Below are positions 1 to 8,864 of a stretch of DNA of 64,000 nucleotides, piece after piece. How positions within the stretch are numbered: position 1 is the stretch's first letter; each line of letters opens with the position of its first letter. The position numbers and the translations under genes are program-made. Location of the stretch: NCBI RefSeq assembly GCF_042651565.1, contig NZ_JBHSDF010000003.1; one strand, given 5' to 3'. The DNA is from Salinispirillum marinum (GTDB lineage Bacteria > Pseudomonadota > Gammaproteobacteria > Pseudomonadales > Natronospirillaceae). Below the pieces are notes generated by a model. It saw nothing but the letters and a program-made list of their open reading frames with translations. It was not told the origin of the DNA and did no database searches.

Positions 1-2
1 TT

Positions 3-44
3 CCCATAGAAGCGGCCATTGAACTCTTTCCACGAGTGTATTGA
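3..44 (+). CDS. C-terminal tail of upstream gene, possibly ccoH/fixH (partial)
   Basis: An open frame enters from the left edge and ends with TGA at 42-44, one base before the GTG start of ccoI. Only 13 residues (ending ELFPRVY) are visible, so family assignment rests on gene order alone: ccoH/fixH normally lies immediately upstream of ccoI. The butt joint suggests the same transcript. Confidence 0.3.
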   Translation, partial: PIEAAIELFPRVY

Positions 45-2459
45 GTGACCGATCAACGCGGCCAGTGCTATCACTGTCAGTTACCACTCGGGCAGCAACA
101 GGTGCCTGGTGTTCTTCCCAACGGCGATGCCGTCGCTTTCTGCTGTACGGGATGTCAAGCGGCGGCGGAATCTATCTATGCCGCCGGGCTGGACGATTTT
201 TACCAATGGCGCGCCAATCCGCGCCCGATCCGGACGTTAACCACACAAGAACGTCAGCAAATCGAGCAGTTGGACAATGCTCAGGTGCAAGCCCGATTTA
301 TTGTCGAGTCGGCAGACGAATGCAGCGCGACTTTGCAGGTTGAGGGCATCACCTGTGCCGCCTGCGTGTCGCTGATCGAACGCCATCTCCTGCAACAAGA
401 GGGCGTCATATCCGCCCAAGTGAATCAAAGCACCCAGCGTCTGCGCCTGGCGTGGCGCGCCGGTGCATCCTTGTCTGCGCTGGCGCAACGCATGGCGGAA
501 TTGGGGTACCTGTTGAAACCCTATGTCGCTAGTCTGGCGCAACAAGAACAAGACAGGGAACAACGTCAGTTTATGTTGCGTCTGATCGCTGCGGGCGTCG
601 GCTCCATGCAGGTCATGATGAACGCCATCGTGCTGTATACGGGCAACATTGACCCCACGACCGAGTTGATTGTGCGCTGGGCAAGTTTGATTTTAACGCT
701 ACCCGTGATCAGTTATGCGGCTTGGCCCTTTTATGTCCATGCGTGGAATGACGTGCGCCACGGCCGTTTAGGCATGGATGTGCCGGTGGCCATCGCCATC
801 TTGCTGACCTTCGCCGCCAGTGTGATCGCTACACTGACCCATAGTGGTGAGGTGTATTTTGAATCCTTATGCATGTTCACCTTTTTCTTGTTGCTGGGCA
901 GGTTTTTAGAGTTCCGGTCACGTCGTGCGCTGGCCGACAGCGGCAATGCACTGGATGATTTGATACCGGCTTTTGTGCACGTTGAGCAGGCTGACGGCAG
1001 CGTACAACCCACCGCCGTCAACGAACTAAAACCTGGTCAGCGCGTGCACTTGTTGCCCGGAGAATGCCTGCCGGTTGATGGACGCTTGTGCTCCCGGCAA
1101 GCCGAAGTGGATGAATCCAGTACCACGGGTGAGCACCGCCCGCGGGCTTTGATCAAGGGGGACAAGCTTCTGGCGGGCAGCATCAATCTGGGCCAGCCCA
1201 TGGTGTTGGAGGTCACGCACCGGGTCGGTGACTCTGCCTTATCGACATTGCAACGACTACTGGCGCGTGCCCAAGCCGAAAAACCTCGACTGATCCAGAT
1301 CACCGACCGATTGGCCCAGCAATTTGTGGCGTTAATTCTCTTGTTGGCCGCCGTCAGCTATACCGCCTGGTTGTTCATCGACGCCGACCGCGCGTTTTGG
1401 ATTGCCATCAGTGTTTTGGTGGTTACCTGCCCCTGCGCACTGTCGTTGGCGGCCCCTACCGTCTTGACCGTGGCCAATGATCGGCTGCGCCGCGCGGGCT
1501 TTCTGATCACCCGTGGTCATGTCCTCACCACCTTGAGCCGGGTCGACCAAATATGGTTCGACAAGACCGGCACATTGACAGAAGGCAAATACAGTTTGGG
1601 CGAACAACAAGTCCACCCTGCGGCTCCGGCGCTTTCCACTGCATTGGCGGTCGCCGCAGCGTTAGAACGTCCCAGTGAACACCCCATCGCCTCGGCTTTT
1701 ACCGACATTGCACCGGCCTGGTTCGACTGGCAAAACTGGGCTTGGTTACCCAATGAAGGTGTGACGGGTGAACGGTCCGGACACCATTACCAACTGAGCA
1801 CCTACTTACCGGCCGACGACTCTCTGGCCAATGAACATGCGGCTGAACCTGCCATCCCGCAACAATGGATACGTTTGCACGTCGACCGAATACCCTGGTT
1901 GGATATGCAATTGGTTGACGCCGTACGAGCCGACGCGGCCGTCGCCCTGACCGAACTCGAACAACTGGGTGTCCGGCCGGGTGTTCTTTCTGGCGACCCG
2001 TCGCCGCATGTGGCATGGGTAGCCCGGCAGGTCGGTAGCGCCGTACCCGAGATGACGGTGCTGAACGGAGCGACAGCCGATACCAAGCTGGCCTTATTGC
2101 AGTCGATGCAAGCCGACAACCATGTCGTGGCCATGGTGGGCGATGGCCTGAATGATGCCGCAGCGCTGGGTGGGGCAGATGTGAGCGTCGCCATGGCGAA
2201 CGGCACTGACTGGTCGAAACAACAGGCCGATGCATTGATATTGAACGGGCGACTGGAAACCCTTCCATTGGCCGTGCGGGTAGCACGGCGCGCCGCACAA
2301 ATCACCCGACAAAATGTTCAATGGGCCACTGTGTATAATGTGGTCGCCATTCCTTTGGCCGGTATGGGTTGGGTAACCCCTTGGATGGCCGCCATAGGCA
2401 TGTCGGCCAGCTCACTCATTGTGGTACTGAACGCCTTGCGGGTGCGGCGTATTGCTTAG
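45..2459 (+). CDS. ccoI: CcoI/FixI-type copper P1B-ATPase for cbb3 oxidase assembly
   Basis: This 804-residue heavy-metal P-type ATPase would move copper across the inner membrane for cbb3-type cytochrome oxidase maturation. Visible parts in order: an N-terminal Cys cluster (CYHC at 8-11, CCTGC at 33-37) typical of CcoI/FixI, a heavy-metal-associated domain with GITCAAC (Cys104, Cys107), membrane segments, the CPC transport motif near residue 460, the phosphorylation motif DKTGT near 506, SEHP, and GDGLND near 699. The start is GTG, placed directly after the upstream stop; no in-frame ATG gives a complete Cys cluster. ccoS follows after 8 bases, which separates CcoI from general copper exporters such as CopA. 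Confidence 0.93.
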   Translation: MTDQRGQCYHCQLPLGQQQVPGVLPNGDAVAFCCTGCQAAAESIYAAGLDDFYQWRANPRPIRTLTTQERQQIEQLDNAQVQARFIVESADECSATLQVEGITCAACVSLIERHLLQQEGVISAQVNQSTQRLRLAWRAGASLSALAQRMAELGYLLKPYVASLAQQEQDREQRQFMLRLIAAGVGSMQVMMNAIVLYTGNIDPTTELIVRWASLILTLPVISYAAWPFYVHAWNDVRHGRLGMDVPVAIAILLTFAASVIATLTHSGEVYFESLCMFTFFLLLGRFLEFRSRRALADSGNALDDLIPAFVHVEQADGSVQPTAVNELKPGQRVHLLPGECLPVDGRLCSRQAEVDESSTTGEHRPRALIKGDKLLAGSINLGQPMVLEVTHRVGDSALSTLQRLLARAQAEKPRLIQITDRLAQQFVALILLLAAVSYTAWLFIDADRAFWIAISVLVVTCPCALSLAAPTVLTVANDRLRRAGFLITRGHVLTTLSRVDQIWFDKTGTLTEGKYSLGEQQVHPAAPALSTALAVAAALERPSEHPIASAFTDIAPAWFDWQNWAWLPNEGVTGERSGHHYQLSTYLPADDSLANEHAAEPAIPQQWIRLHVDRIPWLDMQLVDAVRADAAVALTELEQLGVRPGVLSGDPSPHVAWVARQVGSAVPEMTVLNGATADTKLALLQSMQADNHVVAMVGDGLNDAAALGGADVSVAMANGTDWSKQQADALILNGRLETLPLAVRVARRAAQITRQNVQWATVYNVVAIPLAGMGWVTPWMAAIGMSASSLIVVLNALRVRRIA

Positions 2460-2467
2460 GAAATTCC

Positions 2468-2752
2468 ATGTCGATATTGCTCTTACTCATTCCCATTAGC
2501 CTGTTGTTGCTGACGGTCGCCATCAGCTTTTTGGTGTGGGGCATAAAATCAGGTCAATATGACGACTTGGACAGTCCAGCCCATCGCATACTATTTGATG
2601 AAGATGAGTCCTTGATCCCGCCCGACGCACGCACGCCCGAGCAACACAAAAAAGCGGCACAACACAAAGAAGCGGCACAACGAGAAAAAACGACAAAGCC
2701 GAATGCAGCGCTTCCGACGGAAGCACACACACGAACAGAATCTGATGAATGA
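2468..2752 (+). CDS. ccoS: cbb3-type cytochrome oxidase assembly protein CcoS
   Basis: A 94-residue protein starting MSILLLLIPISLLLL, with one N-terminal membrane segment, then the CcoS hallmark VWGIKSGQYDDLDSPAHRILFDED. CcoS is needed for cofactor insertion into cbb3 oxidase and acts in the inner membrane. The tail (about residues 55-94) is charged and low in complexity, with a repeated QHKxAAQ unit, and is longer than the short tails usual in the family. It follows ccoI by 8 bases and its end overlaps the next gene (ATG at 2745, stop at 2750), so the three genes form one transcript. The start ATG at 2468 is chosen because the reading frame upstream of it lies inside ccoI. Confidence 0.9.
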   Translation: MSILLLLIPISLLLLTVAISFLVWGIKSGQYDDLDSPAHRILFDEDESLIPPDARTPEQHKKAAQHKEAAQREKTTKPNAALPTEAHTRTESDE

Positions 2753-3470
2753 TAGTCTCACATTTCTGCTGCCTGCTTTATTGAGCGGCCTGTTGGGCAG
2801 TGGTCACTGCTTGGCGATGTGTGGCGGCATTGTGTCTGCCTTGGGGCTCAGTACCGCGCGGCGTCCTTTGGCCATCGGCTACCATGTCGGTCGCATCGGC
2901 ACTTACATGGTCATCGGCGCTTTCGTGGGCGGCCTGACCAGCTTTTTACCCACTATGTTTTCTCCGGCCTTGCGAGTGTTCGCAGCGCTCTGGGTAATTG
3001 CACTCGGCCTGTACATCACCGGTTGGTGGCGCGTGCTGGTGCGCCTTGAAACCTTGGGTAAACAGGTGTGGCGCCACATTCAGCCGCATACCCGTAAAGT
3101 GCTACCCATCAACTCGTGGCCTCGCGCCATTGCCGCTGGCGCCCTGTGGGGTTGGTTGCCCTGCGGGCTGGTATACAGCGTCTTGGGCTTAGCGTCGTCG
3201 AGCCAATCCATCACCTTGGGCGCCGGTGTGATGCTGCTGTTCGGCGTGGGCACCTTGCCCAGCATGTTGGGCGCGATGATGTTTGCGCAAAGGTTGCAAA
3301 GGATTATGCAACATCCTGGGGGTAAAACATTGGCCGGACTGCTGCTGTTGGCGTTAGGACTCTGGATGCTGTGGCCCTTCATTGCGCCAATGCCGGGCCA
3401 TCTGCATGCGTTCGACCCGCATGCGCTTATGGCTCTGTTATGGCACAATAGCGCATCTGTTTTAACGTAG
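2745..3470 (+). CDS. TauE/SafE (UreH-like) family membrane protein of the cco cluster
   Basis: A 241-residue polytopic membrane protein beginning MNDSLTFLLPALLSGLLGSG. It carries the GHCLAMCGG motif in the first membrane segment and a WLPCGLVYSVL motif about residue 140, both typical of the UreH/DsbD-like transmembrane domain family often annotated as sulfite exporter TauE/SafE. Members next to ccoS in gammaproteobacteria are suspected to help metal or redox handling during cbb3 maturation; that role is inferred from position here. The ATG at 2745 overlaps the ccoS stop, which supports translational coupling. A longer in-frame start at 2703 would lie wholly inside ccoS and is less likely. Confidence 0.8.
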   Translation: MNDSLTFLLPALLSGLLGSGHCLAMCGGIVSALGLSTARRPLAIGYHVGRIGTYMVIGAFVGGLTSFLPTMFSPALRVFAALWVIALGLYITGWWRVLVRLETLGKQVWRHIQPHTRKVLPINSWPRAIAAGALWGWLPCGLVYSVLGLASSSQSITLGAGVMLLFGVGTLPSMLGAMMFAQRLQRIMQHPGGKTLAGLLLLALGLWMLWPFIAPMPGHLHAFDPHALMALLWHNSASVLT

Positions 3471-3478
3471 AGCCATTT

Positions 3479-4054
3479 ATGACGCATTGGATCTTTGGCT
3501 ACGGGAGCCTGATGTGTGCCGATAGCCGGGCCCGTACCGGTGTCACGGGTGAAGCCTTTCCGGTTATTTTGCATGGGGTAGAGCGCGGCTGGAATGTCCC
3601 GATTGCGGGTGCGCAACTCAGTGTAGTCGGCATTCACCGCCAAGCGGACAAGAAAACAGGCGGTGTTTTGTTTCCGTTAAACGACAGTGAATTACGTCAC
3701 TTTGATGCGCGTGAAGTGGAATACGAGCGTGTCCCTTTGGCCCGCGAACAACTGGAGCTGGTGCGCGGCCATCAATTGCCCGAAGGCGAATACTGGGTGT
3801 ATATGCCGCAGCCTTCCGAGAGCCACCACCCGATTGCACAAAGTTATCTCGATGTTATTTTGCACGGCTGCCTGCAGGAAAGTATGGACTTTGCCCGTCA
3901 CTTTCTACGCCACACCAGCGCGTGGAAAACGCGCCTCAACGACCGGGATGAACCACTGTACCCGCGGCCATTAAATCCCAAGCAACAGGTGGTCATTCCT
4001 TTAATTGAACATTTGCTCAACGAAGCGACCGAACACATCACACCTCCTCAATGA
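3479..4054 (+). CDS. gamma-glutamylcyclotransferase family protein
   Basis: A 191-residue protein that begins MTHWIFGYGSLMC. The YGSL motif at residues 8-11 is the signature loop of the GGCT/ChaC fold, which binds a gamma-glutamyl moiety and releases 5-oxoproline. The family acts in the cytosol on glutathione or other gamma-glutamyl compounds; the exact substrate cannot be read from the sequence. It begins 8 bases after the preceding gene stop, so it may be cotranscribed, although no functional link to cbb3 assembly is known to me. Confidence 0.78.
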   Translation: MTHWIFGYGSLMCADSRARTGVTGEAFPVILHGVERGWNVPIAGAQLSVVGIHRQADKKTGGVLFPLNDSELRHFDAREVEYERVPLAREQLELVRGHQLPEGEYWVYMPQPSESHHPIAQSYLDVILHGCLQESMDFARHFLRHTSAWKTRLNDRDEPLYPRPLNPKQQVVIPLIEHLLNEATEHITPPQ

Positions 4055-4122
4055 AGAGGCTTTACTCTCAATAAGGTTGGTGTTAAAACGCGCCTTTGAA
4101 AACTCTCTGCACTGTGATCGCC

Positions 4123-5082
4123 ATGACCACCATCAGCTATACCGAAGACACTGTGACGCCAAGCACGGCGGCAGACAAAAAGCGTCGTACCGAATTCAAC
4201 AAACTGCAAAAGCGTCTGCGCCGTGAGACAGGACGTGCGATTGCCGACTTTAATATGATTGAAGATGGCGACAAGATCATGGTGTGCCTGAGCGGTGGTA
4301 AAGACTCCTACACCATGCTGGAAATTTTGCGCAACTTGCAGAAAAGTGCGCCCATTCGGTTTGAACTGGTGGCGGTGAACCTGGACCAAAAGCAACCCGG
4401 CTTTCCGGAGCATATCCTGCCGGAGTATCTTGAACAGCAAGGTATTGCTTATCACATTCTCGAACGCGATACCTATAGCATCGTGCAAGAGGTCGTGCCG
4501 GAAGGAAAAACCACCTGTGGTATTTGCTCGCGGTTACGGCGCGGTACACTGTATGCGTTTGCCGACGAAATCGGCGCCACCAAAATTGCCTTGGGTCATC
4601 ACCGAGACGACATTCTAGAGACCTTTTTTCTGAACCTGTTTTACGGTGGTAAGCTGAAAGCCATGCCACCGAAACTGCGCTCGGACAGCCAGCGGAACAT
4701 CCTGATTCGTCCTCTTGCCTACTGCAAAGAAAAGGACATACAGGTGTTTTCCGACTACCTGAAATTCCCCATCATCCCCTGTAACCTCTGTGGCTCACAG
4801 GAGAATTTACAACGCCAGAACATCAAGCAGATGATTGTGGATTGGGACAAGCAGCACCCCGGCCGTTCGGACATCATGTTCGCCGCCCTGCAAAATGTCG
4901 CACCTTCCCAACTGGCGGACGGTAAGCTGTTTGACTTTTCCGGGTTGACCAGCAACAGTATACCCATGCAATCGGTCGGATTTTCTGAACACGATGGCCC
5001 GTTGGCACAAACGCGCGTGCGCAGTTTTGTGCCAACTGACGACACTCATGTCAGCGATGGCACGGACATCCTGGCCCAGTAG
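4123..5082 (+). CDS. ttcA: tRNA 2-thiocytidine(32) synthetase TtcA
   Basis: TtcA thiolates cytidine 32 of certain tRNAs using ATP and an iron-sulfur cluster. The 319-residue product shows the PP-loop SGGKDS at 57-62, the cluster ligands in CGIC (Cys132, Cys135) and a CNLC pair near 220-223, plus the family motif GHHRDD. I chose ATG 4123 (MTTISYTEDT); an upstream in-frame TTG at 4096 would add nine residues without family support. In many gammaproteobacteria ttcA lies next to fnr, as here; fnr begins 37 bases downstream. Confidence 0.94.
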   Translation: MTTISYTEDTVTPSTAADKKRRTEFNKLQKRLRRETGRAIADFNMIEDGDKIMVCLSGGKDSYTMLEILRNLQKSAPIRFELVAVNLDQKQPGFPEHILPEYLEQQGIAYHILERDTYSIVQEVVPEGKTTCGICSRLRRGTLYAFADEIGATKIALGHHRDDILETFFLNLFYGGKLKAMPPKLRSDSQRNILIRPLAYCKEKDIQVFSDYLKFPIIPCNLCGSQENLQRQNIKQMIVDWDKQHPGRSDIMFAALQNVAPSQLADGKLFDFSGLTSNSIPMQSVGFSEHDGPLAQTRVRSFVPTDDTHVSDGTDILAQ

Positions 5083-5118
5083 AGGCGTCCGTACTGAACA
5101 AAAAATGGAAGAACCGCT

Positions 5119-5874
5119 ATGGCTTTACAATCGACGGCCTGCAAGACCTGCTCACTTAACCCGCTGTGCTTGCCGGTATCGCTATCCTTTGCCGACATTG
5201 AAAAACTGGACGAGATCATCAAGCGTGGCCGACCGATTCAAAAGGGTGAACACCTCTTTCATCAAGGTGATGCATTTACCTCCGTCTACGCTGTACGCAC
5301 CGGCACCTTAAAGACCTATACCCTGACCAAAGACGGTGAAGAACAAATCACCGGCTTTCATTTGGCCAGTGAGATGATCGGTCTGTCCAGTTATGACGTT
5401 GCCACCTACCAAGCCTCGGCCAAGGCATTGGAAACCACCAACGTGTGTGAAATCCCCGTCGCCCTCTTGGATGAATTGAGCAACCAATTGCCTGACTTGC
5501 GGCGCCAAATCATGCGTATCATGGGGCGTGAAATCCGTGAAGATCAACAAATGATGATGCTGCTGTCGAAAAAGAGTGCTGAAGAACGTGTCGCCTCCTT
5601 TTTGCTCAGCTTGGCCCATCGTTTTAAACGACGGGGTTACTCCGAGCGCATGTTTCGTCTGACCATGTCACGCTCTGACATGGCCAATTTCCTGGGTTTA
5701 GCGGTTGAAACCGTGAGCCGGGTCTTTACCCGTTTTCAACATCAAGAACTGATCAGTTTTGGTGGGAACGCGAAAGAGATTCATGTGCTACAGCATGGTG
5801 AACTGTGCAACATCGCTTCACTCAGCGACGCGGAACGTCTCGAATTGGGGTTACTCGATCTCACGAACAGCTGA
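5119..5874 (+). CDS. fnr: oxygen-responsive FNR/ANR transcription regulator
   Basis: A 251-residue CRP/FNR-family activator that senses oxygen through a [4Fe-4S] cluster. The ligand cysteines are visible as Cys8, Cys11, Cys17 and Cys110. The cyclic-nucleotide-like beta barrel spans roughly 25-140, the long dimer helix 145-165, and the helix-turn-helix about 184-210 contains ETVSR (Glu197, Ser200, Arg201), the residues that read the TTGAT half site in FNR. It is named anr in pseudomonads. Its position after the cco genes fits control of microaerobic respiration; a matching FNR site overlaps its own stop codon and faces the next small gene. Confidence 0.95.
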   Translation: MALQSTACKTCSLNPLCLPVSLSFADIEKLDEIIKRGRPIQKGEHLFHQGDAFTSVYAVRTGTLKTYTLTKDGEEQITGFHLASEMIGLSSYDVATYQASAKALETTNVCEIPVALLDELSNQLPDLRRQIMRIMGREIREDQQMMMLLSKKSAEERVASFLLSLAHRFKRRGYSERMFRLTMSRSDMANFLGLAVETVSRVFTRFQHQELISFGGNAKEIHVLQHGELCNIASLSDAERLELGLLDLTNS

Positions 5875-5918
5875 CGCAGATCAACAATTCTCCTTTGTCC
5901 CTACGTACACTAGGGTTA
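5871..5918 (+). promoter_or_regulatory. candidate class II FNR-dependent promoter of ccoM
   Basis: CTGAC-GCAG-ATCAA at 5871-5884 matches the FNR box TTGAT-N4-ATCAA in eight of ten half-site bases, with a perfect right half. A -10-like TACACT lies at 5906-5911, which puts transcription start near 5918 and the centre of the box at about -41, the standard class II position. The box overlaps the fnr stop codon and sits about 60 bases before the small gene at 5941. Confidence 0.55.
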
Positions 5919-5940
5919 TCACGAAAAGGGGGGATGCGTT

Positions 5941-6057
5941 ATGTACATTGATACCATTGTTGTCGCTGGGGTGGCTGCGGTCTTATTGACCATTGCGTTT
6001 GCCGGTGGGTTCTTCTGGTTTATTTACAAAGACGCGCACAAAGACGATAGAAAATAA
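5941..6057 (+). CDS. ccoM: CcoM-like small cbb3 oxidase subunit (38 aa)
   Basis: A 38-residue protein, MYIDTIVVAGVAAVLLTIAF followed by AGGFFWFIYKDAHKDDRK. It has a short acidic N-terminus, one membrane helix (about 5-30), and a C-terminal FIYKDAHK. From memory this closely resembles CcoM, the single-helix subunit that stabilises cbb3 oxidase in Pseudomonas stutzeri and is encoded away from the ccoNOP genes. The start ATG at 5941 is preceded by AAAAGGGGGG at 5924-5933, a strong ribosome site. The candidate FNR box upstream and the cco genes nearby support the call. No other gene lies between fnr and the SLC13 permease. Confidence 0.72.
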   Translation: MYIDTIVVAGVAAVLLTIAFAGGFFWFIYKDAHKDDRK

Positions 6058-6123
6058 CGCACAGCGGCTGTTGTATGCACCTCTGCTGTCATTTTTAACC
6101 TACAGTGGGGGTTCGAATCCGGC

Positions 6124-7941
6124 ATGACCGGGGAAATTATTTTCGTTCTAGCGTTACTGGCCATCACCATTGTTGTTTTCATTACTGACCTCGTCCGTAT
6201 GGACTTGGTGGCGATCGGCGTCATGATTGTTCTGGCGTTGTCGGGCGTTATCACACCGGCGCAGGCGGTTGCCGGATTCGGCGAACCGGTTGTTGTGATG
6301 ATCGCTGGCTTGTTTATCGTCGGCGAGGGCTTAGCCAGTACCGGCGTGGCAGCCAGCGTAGGGCGATGGATCCTACGTGTAGGTGGCCGCTCGGAAACCC
6401 AACTGCTGTTGGTCATTCTTCCTGTGGTGGCCATTCTTTCTGCTTTTATGAGCTCTACCGGTGCGGTGGCCCTGCTGATTCCCGTGGTGCTTAGTATGGC
6501 GCGCGCTTCCGGCTTTAATGCTTCTCGAATCCTCATGCCGCTGGCCTTTGCGGCTTTGATTGGCGGCATGCTGACGCTGATTGGCACCCCTCCCAACATC
6601 ATTGTGACCGATGCCTTACACAGCGCAGGGTTGGATTCCTTTGGCTTCTTTGCCTTCACTCCCCTTGGGGTGGCCGTTCTGGTGGTGGGCAGTCTGTATT
6701 TGATCCTGGTTGCCCGCCACCTTCTGCCGAAAAAAGAAACCCACGATGTTCAAGCCGGATTCTCGCTGCACTCATTGTTTGAGCGCTATGCAGTGGAAGA
6801 TCAATTATTTCGCTTACTGGTTCCCGACGACTCACCCTTGGTCGGTAAAACGGTGATTGAGGCCGGTCTGCGCAGCGAATACGAGACCACGGTGTTCGCC
6901 AGCCGCCATCGCGGTGGTTCTTTGTCGACGTTGGATGCCGTGTTGGCCAACACACGCGTACGCGGCGGCGATACCCTGTACGTTTACGGACGACGAGCTG
7001 ATGTGGAAAGACTGGGCAGTGAGCAAAGTATCGCACTGTCCGCACTCAGCCATGAAGAACACCGCCGGGTACAAAAGTTTTTTGGTGCCATGGAGGTATT
7101 GGTTACGCCACAGTCACCGCTCGAAGGCCGCACACTCAAAGAGCTGCGTTTTCGTGAACGCTTTCAAGCCAGTGTGGTAGGGGTTCGACGGCAGAATGAA
7201 ACCCTGCAAACCGCCTATCAAACCACACCGTTAGCGGTCGGTGATACGCTGTTGATCTCCGCCAGTTGGGACCGCTTGCGCAGTCTCGATGGCGGACACA
7301 GTTTCGTCGCGCTGACCCGTCCGCTGGAAATGCAAGAAGCGCCCTTGCATGCTGAGAAAGCACGCCATGCCACCATTATTATTCTTAGTATGATTCTGGT
7401 CATGACCACCGGGTGGTTGGACAATTTAACCACCATACTGGTGGCTGCAATCCTGATGATTGCGTCCGGTTGTCTCAACATTACCGAGGCCTACCGCTCC
7501 CTGAACGGGCGGAGCTTGGTCCTGATCGCCGGTATGATTCCGTTAGCGCTCGCCATGCAAACCACTGGGGCCGCTGAGCTGATCGTACAAGAAACGCTGA
7601 CGCGCTTTGGCGATCTCCCTCCGGTGTGGATATGCGCCGGTGTCTTTGTGGTGACATCACTGTTGAGTCAGTTTATTTCCAACACCGCCACCACGGTGTT
7701 AATGGCGCCGATCACGCTGGCCATTGCACAGGGTTTGGGGCTAAACCCTATGCCCTTTATGATGGCCATCGCCATTGCGGCATCAACAGCTTTTGCAACA
7801 CCGATCGCGTCACCGGTCAACACCTTGATCGTCACACCCGGCAACTATCGTTTCATCGACTTCGTTAAGGTCGGTGTCCCACTGCAACTGTTGGCCATGA
7901 GCGTCACTCTCATGATGCTGCCCCGCCTGTTCCCCTTTTAA
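6124..7941 (+). CDS. SLC13/DASS-type permease with two RCK_C (TrkA-C) domains
   Basis: A 605-residue inner-membrane transporter. N-terminal membrane helices 1-200 contain the SSTGAVALLIPV and GTPPNIIVTDAL motifs of the DASS/SLC13 fold; the second repeat carries SNTATTVLMAPI and SPVNTLIVTPGNY near the C-terminus. Between them, roughly 215-300 and 305-395, lie two TrkA-C-like domains (LVGKTVIEAGLRSEY and LEGRTLKELRFRERF). This layout is common in bacterial permeases labelled sodium:sulfate or citrate transporters; the substrate is not evident. The gene stands alone between ccoM and a convergent exporter gene. Confidence 0.85.
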   Translation: MTGEIIFVLALLAITIVVFITDLVRMDLVAIGVMIVLALSGVITPAQAVAGFGEPVVVMIAGLFIVGEGLASTGVAASVGRWILRVGGRSETQLLLVILPVVAILSAFMSSTGAVALLIPVVLSMARASGFNASRILMPLAFAALIGGMLTLIGTPPNIIVTDALHSAGLDSFGFFAFTPLGVAVLVVGSLYLILVARHLLPKKETHDVQAGFSLHSLFERYAVEDQLFRLLVPDDSPLVGKTVIEAGLRSEYETTVFASRHRGGSLSTLDAVLANTRVRGGDTLYVYGRRADVERLGSEQSIALSALSHEEHRRVQKFFGAMEVLVTPQSPLEGRTLKELRFRERFQASVVGVRRQNETLQTAYQTTPLAVGDTLLISASWDRLRSLDGGHSFVALTRPLEMQEAPLHAEKARHATIIILSMILVMTTGWLDNLTTILVAAILMIASGCLNITEAYRSLNGRSLVLIAGMIPLALAMQTTGAAELIVQETLTRFGDLPPVWICAGVFVVTSLLSQFISNTATTVLMAPITLAIAQGLGLNPMPFMMAIAIAASTAFATPIASPVNTLIVTPGNYRFIDFVKVGVPLQLLAMSVTLMMLPRLFPF

Positions 7942-7982
7942 AAGGAAAAGCGCTAGGAAGTCGGACTGGGCAGCTTTTCCTT
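7942..7982. terminator. bidirectional hairpin between convergent genes
   Basis: AAGGAAAAGC at 7942-7951 pairs perfectly with GCTTTTCCTT at 7973-7982, a 10-bp stem with a 21-base loop. It follows the SLC13 stop directly and overlaps the 3' end of the convergent exporter gene. The A- and T-rich arms would give a tract of U on either transcript. Confidence 0.5.
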
Positions 7983-8864
7983 ACGCCGTTGCCACCACTG
8001 ACCAAGCAAGATAAAGCCCAGGCCGATCGGGCTACTGGCCAAAATAGGTTCGTGCAAAATCAGGCTCACCCAGATCAAACTTAAAAAGGGCGCGATGAAG
8101 ATCAGGTTAGCCACGCGGGCCGTATTTTTAACCCGCTGCAAGGCGGTCATCCAAAACAAAAACGCCAGCCCCATTTCAAACAAGCCAATATAGAGCGTGG
8201 GCAGCCAGCCAGCGGATTCACGGAAGAAGTCCGTACCCTGCCACAGCATGATCACCGTTAACACCGGCCAGGCGATCAAAAAGTGATGGAACATCGCGAC
8301 CAAGGGCGGGCGCTTGTCGCGCATTCCGACCACCCAATATAACGCCCAGAAAAAGGTACTGAGGATCGCCAGAAATACGCCGGGCAACGTAACTTCCAGC
8401 CGTCCTTGTGCACCCAAGACCAACACCAATACACCCAAATACCCCAAGGCCATACCCTGCCAATCGCGCGCGCGTATGGGCGCTTTAAGCCAGATGGCAG
8501 CCATTAAAGACAGCACGAAGGCCCACGTATAATTGATCGGCTGGGCGATCTGTGCCGACAATTGATCGTAGGCGGCAAACAAAGTGAAGTAATACACCAC
8601 CGGGTTCAGCAGGCCCATCAGTATGGCGCGTCGCCAATAGCGCCGCAGCCAGCGTATGGCACGACCCAAAAGCCCTAAGTGCCAAAGCACACCGCTGAAT
8701 AGCACGAGGCTAACGGTGGACGACAACCAGAGCACGCCAATTAAGGGCCAAACGTTCAACGCCAACTTAAAGGCAGTAGCCACCGTCGACCACAACAACA
8801 CCGCCGCTAGGCCGAGCGCCATACCTTGTTGTTCACGCTCCAAATGCTGAAAACGCGCTATCAA
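7953..8864 (-). CDS. EamA/DMT-superfamily exporter
   Basis: A 303-residue membrane protein with about ten hydrophobic helices arranged as two EamA repeats, the usual size for drug/metabolite transporters. The N-terminus MIARFQHLEREQQGMALG leads into the first helix, and the last helix is followed by a basic tail (WWQRRKEK). The substrate is unknown; family members export amino acids or metabolites. Its ATG overlaps the stop of the upstream osmC-like gene by four bases, so the two are probably translated together. Confidence 0.85.
   Translation of the reverse strand: MIARFQHLEREQQGMALGLAAVLLWSTVATAFKLALNVWPLIGVLWLSSTVSLVLFSGVLWHLGLLGRAIRWLRRYWRRAILMGLLNPVVYYFTLFAAYDQLSAQIAQPINYTWAFVLSLMAAIWLKAPIRARDWQGMALGYLGVLVLVLGAQGRLEVTLPGVFLAILSTFFWALYWVVGMRDKRPPLVAMFHHFLIAWPVLTVIMLWQGTDFFRESAGWLPTLYIGLFEMGLAFLFWMTALQRVKNTARVANLIFIAPFLSLIWVSLILHEPILASSPIGLGFILLGQWWQRRKEKLPSPTS

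Noticed and set aside
1699..2298. 199-codon open frame on the minus strand inside ccoI
   Set aside because: It lies wholly within a well-supported P-type ATPase, is rich in Arg/Ser/Pro as expected for an antisense shadow, and shows no motif.
6024..6659. 211-codon minus-strand frame opposite the SLC13 permease start
   Set aside because: Composition (Ala, Thr, Ser, Ile, Met repeats) mirrors the membrane protein on the other strand; no ribosome site or family motif.
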